A stretch of DNA of 64,000 nucleotides, taken from assembly GCF_003207815.1 (NCBI RefSeq), contig NZ_NKTX01000006.1:22531-86530 (forward strand), in the 5' to 3' direction. The notes beneath the pieces were generated by a model. It was not told where the DNA came from and made no database searches. It was given only the letters and a program-made list of their open reading frames with translations. Shown here one piece after another: positions 59,799 through 64,000 of this stretch (position 1 is the first letter of the stretch; each line of letters opens with the position of its first letter). Source of the stretch: Komagataeibacter oboediens (GTDB lineage Bacteria > Pseudomonadota > Alphaproteobacteria > Acetobacterales > Acetobacteraceae). The translations under genes and the position numbers were made by a program.

Positions 59799-61652
59799 AT
59801 GTTTACTGCCTCTCGCACGCGGGACGGCCTGACACGCCGCCGTTTCGTCACGGGCTGCGGGGCGGGCGGACTGCTTTCCGCCCTTCCCCTGCCCGCTTCC
59901 GCCAGTCCCGTCGCACCGGGCGCGGTCCCTGCCGCCGCCAGTGCGACATGGAACCTGAGCGTCGGCCGCAGGCGTATTGAAATCGATCACAAGGTCCTGC
60001 ACGCACCGTGTATCGGGGGGACCGTACCCGGCCCCATCCTGCGCTGGCGGGAAGGGGATCACGTTACCCTGAACGTGACCAATACGCTGCATGATGAAGA
60101 GACTTCCATCCACTGGCATGGCATCCGCCTGCCCGCCAATATGGATGGCGTGCCGGGACTGAGCTTTACCGGCATTCCCCCGGGGGAGACCTTCACCTAC
60201 CGCTTTCCCGTCCAGCAGAGCGGTACTTACTGGTACCACAGCCATTCCGGCATGCAGGAAGCACAGGGGCTGTATGGCGCCATCGTCATCGATCCGCGCC
60301 GTCCCGACCCGAATGCATGCGCGCGGGATTATGTCATCGTGCTGTCGGAATGGACCGACGTGTCGCCCATGGACATGATCAGCAACCTCAAGATGCAGGA
60401 TGATTACTACGTCTTTCGCCAGCGCACGCTGGCATCCCTCCCGCGGGAAGCGCGGGCGGCGGGTGGTCTGGGCGCAGCACTGAAGGACCGGCTGCAATGG
60501 TCACGCATGCGCATGGCCGCAACCGACATTTCCGATGTCACGGGCATCATCTACACCTACCTGCTGAACGGTCATGCGCCCGACATGAACTGGTGCGGCC
60601 TGTTTTGTCCCGGTGAGCGGGTGCGGCTGCGTTTTGTCAACGCCGCGTCCATGACGTTTTTCGACATCCGCATACCGGGTCTGGACATGCTGGTGGTGCA
60701 GGCGGACGGCAATGATGTCGAACCCGTGCCGGTGGATGAATTCCGCATTGGCGTGGCCGAAACCTATGACGTGATCGTCCAGCCCCGCGACAGCCGCGCC
60801 TATACGATCTTTGCCCAGAGCGAGGACCGCACCGGTCATGCCCGTGGCACGCTGGCCCCGCAGGCTGGCATGACTGGTCCCGTCCCCCCCATGGACCCGC
60901 GCCCGGTACGCACCATGATCGACATGGGAATGGGTGACATGGGCATGGATGACATGAAACCGGAACACGGCATGAAGGACATGGATATGCCCGGCATGTC
61001 GGAAAAAGACACCCATATGGACGGTATGGATATGTCCGGCATGAACCATGGGGACATGGGACATATGGACATAGACCACATGGACCACATGGACCACATG
61101 GACCATTACGCACCATCCACCCCCGTCATGGAAGTGGATGATCCCGGTCCGCCGCCCATCAATGTCGAAAACCAGAATGTCGCGAAAATGCCGGTGGACC
61201 GTCTGGGCAGTCCCGGCGACGGGCTGGAGAACACGGGCCGCCGCGTACTGAATTACCGGCAGTTGCGCGCCACGCGCCCCGGCACCGACCGTCGGCCGCC
61301 ATCGCGTGAGATCATCCTGCACCTGACCGGTAATATGGAGCGGTACATATGGGGCTTCAACGGCCGCAAATTTTCCGAATCAGGACCGATCCGCCTGAAG
61401 CTGGGCGAACGGGTGCGTTTCACGCTCATCAACGATACGATGATGGAACACCCCATCCACCTGCATGGCATGTGGAGCGAACTGGAAAATGGTCAGGGTG
61501 ACTACCGTCCCTATAAACACACCATCATTTCCCAGCCGGGGTCACGGCTGAGCTACCTCGTCACGGTCGATGCGCCGGGCATGTGGGCGTATCACTGCCA
61601 CCTGATGCTGCATATGGAACTGGGCATGTTCCGCACGGTGATCGTGGCATGA
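59799..61652 (+). CDS. pcoA: Periplasmic multicopper oxidase, copper resistance protein CopA/PcoA
   Basis: A 617-aa cuproprotein exported by the Tat system (LTRRRFVTGCGAGGLLSALP). Three cupredoxin domains hold the four copper-binding stretches: SIHWHGIRLP, YWYHSHSG, MEHPIHLHGM and YHCHLMLHMELGM. It oxidises Cu(I) to the less toxic Cu(II). Between domains 2 and 3 (about 61000-61110) lies a Met/His/Asp-rich segment of repeated MDM, MDGMDMSGM and MDHMDHMDH that can bind many copper ions. The start at 59799 gives a proper Tat leader. The stop overlaps copB by four bases. Confidence 0.93.
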   Translation: MFTASRTRDGLTRRRFVTGCGAGGLLSALPLPASASPVAPGAVPAAASATWNLSVGRRRIEIDHKVLHAPCIGGTVPGPILRWREGDHVTLNVTNTLHDEETSIHWHGIRLPANMDGVPGLSFTGIPPGETFTYRFPVQQSGTYWYHSHSGMQEAQGLYGAIVIDPRRPDPNACARDYVIVLSEWTDVSPMDMISNLKMQDDYYVFRQRTLASLPREARAAGGLGAALKDRLQWSRMRMAATDISDVTGIIYTYLLNGHAPDMNWCGLFCPGERVRLRFVNAASMTFFDIRIPGLDMLVVQADGNDVEPVPVDEFRIGVAETYDVIVQPRDSRAYTIFAQSEDRTGHARGTLAPQAGMTGPVPPMDPRPVRTMIDMGMGDMGMDDMKPEHGMKDMDMPGMSEKDTHMDGMDMSGMNHGDMGHMDIDHMDHMDHMDHYAPSTPVMEVDDPGPPPINVENQNVAKMPVDRLGSPGDGLENTGRRVLNYRQLRATRPGTDRRPPSREIILHLTGNMERYIWGFNGRKFSESGPIRLKLGERVRFTLINDTMMEHPIHLHGMWSELENGQGDYRPYKHTIISQPGSRLSYLVTVDAPGMWAYHCHLMLHMELGMFRTVIVA

Positions 61653-62464
61653 CGCGTGCGCTTCTTCTGGCGGTCATCCTTGTGCCCGTCACGGTCATGC
61701 CCACACTGGCGCAGGGGTCTGCCGCCACTGGCACCGCCACGGCAACACGGAGTACGAAAACGGCGTATCATGCCGCCGATGCTCCGTCATCAACACCCGT
61801 CGTCTATCTGGGCAACATGAAGCCGGTCATGGATCATGCCAGCTATTTCCATGGCATCCTTGATGAATTCGAAGGACGCTACGCCCCCGGTGGATCGGAT
61901 TTCCGTTGGGATGGGGAAGCGTGGTACGGCACGGATTACAACCGGGTCTGGCTGAAGACCGAAGGCACGCTGGAACACGGCCGTCTGCATGACGGGGATC
62001 ATGAACTGCTGTACAGCCGCGCGATCTCGTCCTATTTCAATGTGCAGGGTGGCGTGCGGGCGGATATTGACGATGGGCCGACACGCACATGGGGCGCGCT
62101 GGGGGTGCAGGGGCTTGCACTGTATGAATTCGAATTTCAGGCGACCGCCTATGTCAGCGACCGCGGACGGTTCGCCACCCGTATCGAAGGGTCGTATGAT
62201 TTCCTGCTCACCAACCGGCTGATCCTGCAGCCACAGGCGGAATTCAATCTTTATACCAAATCCGATCCCGCACGGCAGGTTGGCGCGGGCCTGTCGGATG
62301 TCGATGCGGGGCTGCGCCTGCGGTATGAGGTCTGGCGTAAATTCGCCCCCTATGTTGCCGTATCTTATGCCGGTTACCTGACGCAGGCGCACAGGATCGT
62401 GCACGACCAGCGTGGCGAGACGGGTGCATTGCGATTTACGTTTGGCGTGCGAAGCTGGTTCTGA
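61649..62464 (+). CDS. pcoB: Outer-membrane copper resistance protein CopB/PcoB
   Basis: A 271-aa beta-barrel protein. Signal peptide RALLLAVILVPVTVMPTLAQ. The barrel region begins HGILDEFEGRYAPGGSDFRWDGEAWYGTDYNRVWLKTEG, a block typical of CopB, with its FEG, WDGEAWYG and LKTEG signatures seen separately; it ends in aromatic FGVRSWF as outer-membrane proteins do. Its Met/His-rich N-terminal segment is much shorter than in Pseudomonas CopB. It is translated with the oxidase gene (ATGA overlap). Thought to bind or export copper at the outer membrane. Confidence 0.9.
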   Translation: MTRALLLAVILVPVTVMPTLAQGSAATGTATATRSTKTAYHAADAPSSTPVVYLGNMKPVMDHASYFHGILDEFEGRYAPGGSDFRWDGEAWYGTDYNRVWLKTEGTLEHGRLHDGDHELLYSRAISSYFNVQGGVRADIDDGPTRTWGALGVQGLALYEFEFQATAYVSDRGRFATRIEGSYDFLLTNRLILQPQAEFNLYTKSDPARQVGAGLSDVDAGLRLRYEVWRKFAPYVAVSYAGYLTQAHRIVHDQRGETGALRFTFGVRSWF

Positions 62465-62631
62465 CCCCATACCGGCATGGGAAACGGTCAGGAACAGTTG
62501 CCATGGGCACGCAGCACCCTATATTTTATGCCGTGGTGGGTGACTGTGCATCAGGCACCCGTCAGGGATCTTCGGGGATCCTGCCTGAAGATCTGTATTC
62601 ATGATTTTTTCCTGATGAAGGATTGGGGAAA

Positions 62632-63207
62632 ATGCCTATCTCTGGATCTATCAAGAAAGGCGCGTTATGCGCGCTGGCGACCATACTGATTGGCGGTAGC
62701 CTTGCCACGCAGCCGACACAGGCCGAGACCCTGACTGTCGTTGACGCCAGGGGGCGGCCCGTTGGCGTGCTTGTGCCCCAGCAGGTGCAGGCAGCCCCTG
62801 CATTTGATGCGATTGACCAGATGATGGACCGGGAATTCGCCGCGATGGAAGCACGCCAGCGGCACATGATGCAGCTGATTGACCAGACCCTGTCCACCCC
62901 CGCAATCGCAATGCCTACCCCTGCCCTTGATACCCGTGACGGTCACGGACAGGGCAGCGTGTACCAGAGCGTCACAACCATATCATGGGGCAGCAATGGC
63001 ACCCCGTGCAGCCAGACCGTAACCAGCACCAGCAACGGCCATGCCGCCCCTGTCGTTCAGGTCGCGACCCGTGGTGATGCGGCATGTGCCGCGAAAATGT
63101 CCGCCACCACCAACCGGCAGGCCCCTACCCCACGGACACAGGACCTGACCCCGGCAGTGGATACCGCCGCACCCGCCATGGACCGGGCGACCTCCCGTCC
63201 CTTCTGA
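62632..63207 (+). CDS. Periplasmic protein of unknown function downstream of copAB
   Basis: A 191-aa exported protein. AAGGA lies nine bases before the ATG at 62632; a TTG at 62623 is possible. Signal peptide KKGALCALATILIGGSLATQPTQA. Then a short conserved-looking strand LTVVDARGRPVGVLVPQQV, a helix FDAIDQMMDREFAAMEARQRHMMQLI and a segment VYQSVTTISWGSNGTPCSQTVTSTSNG with one of two Cys. The tail is Thr/Pro-rich. I do not recognise the family. A 167-base gap from copB leaves room for its own promoter, so membership of the copper operon is uncertain. Confidence 0.6.
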   Translation: MPISGSIKKGALCALATILIGGSLATQPTQAETLTVVDARGRPVGVLVPQQVQAAPAFDAIDQMMDREFAAMEARQRHMMQLIDQTLSTPAIAMPTPALDTRDGHGQGSVYQSVTTISWGSNGTPCSQTVTSTSNGHAAPVVQVATRGDAACAAKMSATTNRQAPTPRTQDLTPAVDTAAPAMDRATSRPF

Positions 63208-63229
63208 GTTTGTATCCGTAACCTCATCC

Positions 63230-63256
63230 CTGCCCATGTCACGCGGACATGGGCAG
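63230..63256 (+). terminator. Hairpin after the last copper-locus gene
   Basis: CTGCCCATGTC and GACATGGGCAG pair perfectly (11 bp) over five bases, 22 bases after the stop. No T run follows. The remaining gene-free stretch 63257-63593 shows nothing recognisable. Confidence 0.55.
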
Positions 63257-63593
63257 ACCGGGTGGCGCTGTCCTGCTGCGCACGATCCCTGCGCCACACT
63301 GACCGGCTGCCCGGACCCTGCCGGTTAGTGCTTCCCTCTGCATTCAGGCTTGTACTTGCCCGGAATATGACGGTTTCCCTGCCATATGACTGGCCGCGAT
63401 GAAGACCGCACCCGGCATGAAATGGCAAGAACGGACAGCGCTCGGCTGTCAGCAGGCCAAAGCAGCTAATGGGACAGGCCATGTCCCGTGGCAATACCAG
63501 CGTAACAGCCCGTAATCTGGGGATCAGCAGTGCTACTGCCGTACCGCAAAATGAAGTATTCGGAATCAGGCAAGCGGCATGCGCGGTCGCCAT

Positions 63594-63974
63594 TCACCGA
63601 TGGATATGGCGCTGCCCGGATTCCATTATGACGTCATGAAGTGTCACGCCATCCAGAACACTCATGAAAGCATTGAGCGACTGGGCCAGTATGCCACGCA
63701 GCCGGCAGGCATCCGACAGAACGCATGCCTTTCCATTGTCCGGTTCACAGGTCACCAGTTCATCCATGTCCGCTTCCGTAAACCGGACAATATCCCCAAG
63801 GGTGATCTTGTTTGTCGGGTGCGCAAGTTCCAGCCCGCCCGTACGGCCACGGCGGCTGCTGACCATACCATTGCGCGCCAGACGGCAGACAATCTTGCTC
63901 AGAGCCCGATCCGAAAGTTTTTCAAGCTTGACAATGCCTTGCTGTCCGTCGTGTGAGCATGCGGATCGAGGCGA
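63594..63974 (-). pseudogene. Truncated Rrf2/NsrR-like regulator
   Basis: The last 110 or so residues of an Rrf2 repressor are in frame: LSKIVCRLARNGMVSSRRGR, GGLELAHPTNKITLGDIVRF, then Cys-bearing VTCEPDNGKACVLSDACRLRG, with the same three-Cys spacing as NsrR. Upstream, a stop codon (63975-63977 on the plus strand) cuts the frame before the N-terminal HTH helix pair and no start with a ribosome site is seen; the first Met in frame is inside the wing. Either the gene was broken by a frameshift or the window edge hides an unusual start. It is similar to but distinct from NsrR at 43209. Confidence 0.6.
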
Positions 63975-64000
63975 TCAATGTCCATGCGGTTGAGGACGCA

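Noticed and set aside
1..64000. tRNA genes, CRISPR arrays, insertion sequences, prophage or replication origin
   Set aside because: No T-loop text with a cloverleaf, no regular spaced repeats, no transposase or integrase motifs and no DnaA-box cluster were noticed on reading both strands.

Overview
The window looks like chromosome of an acetic acid bacterium (Acetobacteraceae, most like Komagataeibacter or Gluconacetobacter). The grounds are high GC with strong third-position GC, two periplasmic three-subunit FAD/triheme-cytochrome dehydrogenases, a bacterial pyruvate decarboxylase next to pyruvate phosphate dikinase, and a full late cobalamin pathway. The genus is an inference. No rRNA, tRNA, CRISPR array, insertion sequence or phage gene was found.

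Layout. 1-6630: 3' end of clpA with a strong terminator, then housekeeping and small conserved genes (ynfA, a DUF3465 exported protein, ydfG-ppk2, yqgE, pyrD with a HAD phosphatase). 6675-11792: gluconate 2-dehydrogenase operon (small, GMC flavoprotein, triheme cytochrome c) followed by an exported Yellow/royal-jelly-like protein. 12163-18303: cobalamin genes cobD, cobQ, cobO, cobP, cobT, cobV and cobC. 18580-20755: two unrecognised exported or membrane proteins facing each other. 21107-28425: asparagine permease, asparaginase, SfnB-like flavoprotein, an MFS pump and unknowns. 28596-38736: a small membrane-peptide gene with elaborate control signals, then a pyruvate node (pdc, ppdK, its regulator ppsR, the MctP-type carboxylate transporter) and a B12-binding radical SAM protein. 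38901-45289: bfd, a 2-hydroxyacid dehydrogenase, an IclR/HbpS/MFS cassette, nsrR and an aldehyde dehydrogenase. 45878-49525: a second three-subunit dehydrogenase in sldSLC order. 49952-53592: a wrecked glycerophosphodiesterase gene, a cupredoxin/FTR1 iron-uptake pair and the NO-detoxification operon hmp-DUF488. 53800-63207: glutathione transferase, ABC-F protein and a copper island (Cu-ATPase, CsoR, a His/Cys-rich small protein, multicopper oxidase, CopB and an unknown periplasmic protein). The window closes in a broken Rrf2 gene.

How the parts work together. The two membrane dehydrogenases oxidise sugars or sugar acids in the periplasm and feed the respiratory quinone. PDC, PPDK/PpsR and MctP handle pyruvate and related acids from that oxidative metabolism. 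CobD/Q/O/P/T/V/C complete and salvage cobalamin, which the B12-binding radical SAM enzyme may use. NsrR at 43209 has a 23-bp dyad over its own promoter, and two more such dyads lie in front of hmp, so a small NO regulon can be read directly from the sequence. A CsoR-type dyad lies before the copper ATPase, and csoR follows that gene.

The most unusual items are: the 43-aa membrane peptide at 28596-28727, with a perfect -10 box, an operator-like dyad at the start point and a hairpin that buries its ribosome site; a dispersed intergenic repeat family with at least four recognisable members, one of which supplies the stop codon of cobD; and a membrane-anchored protein with a restriction-endonuclease-like cytoplasmic domain that seems to lack its catalytic residues.
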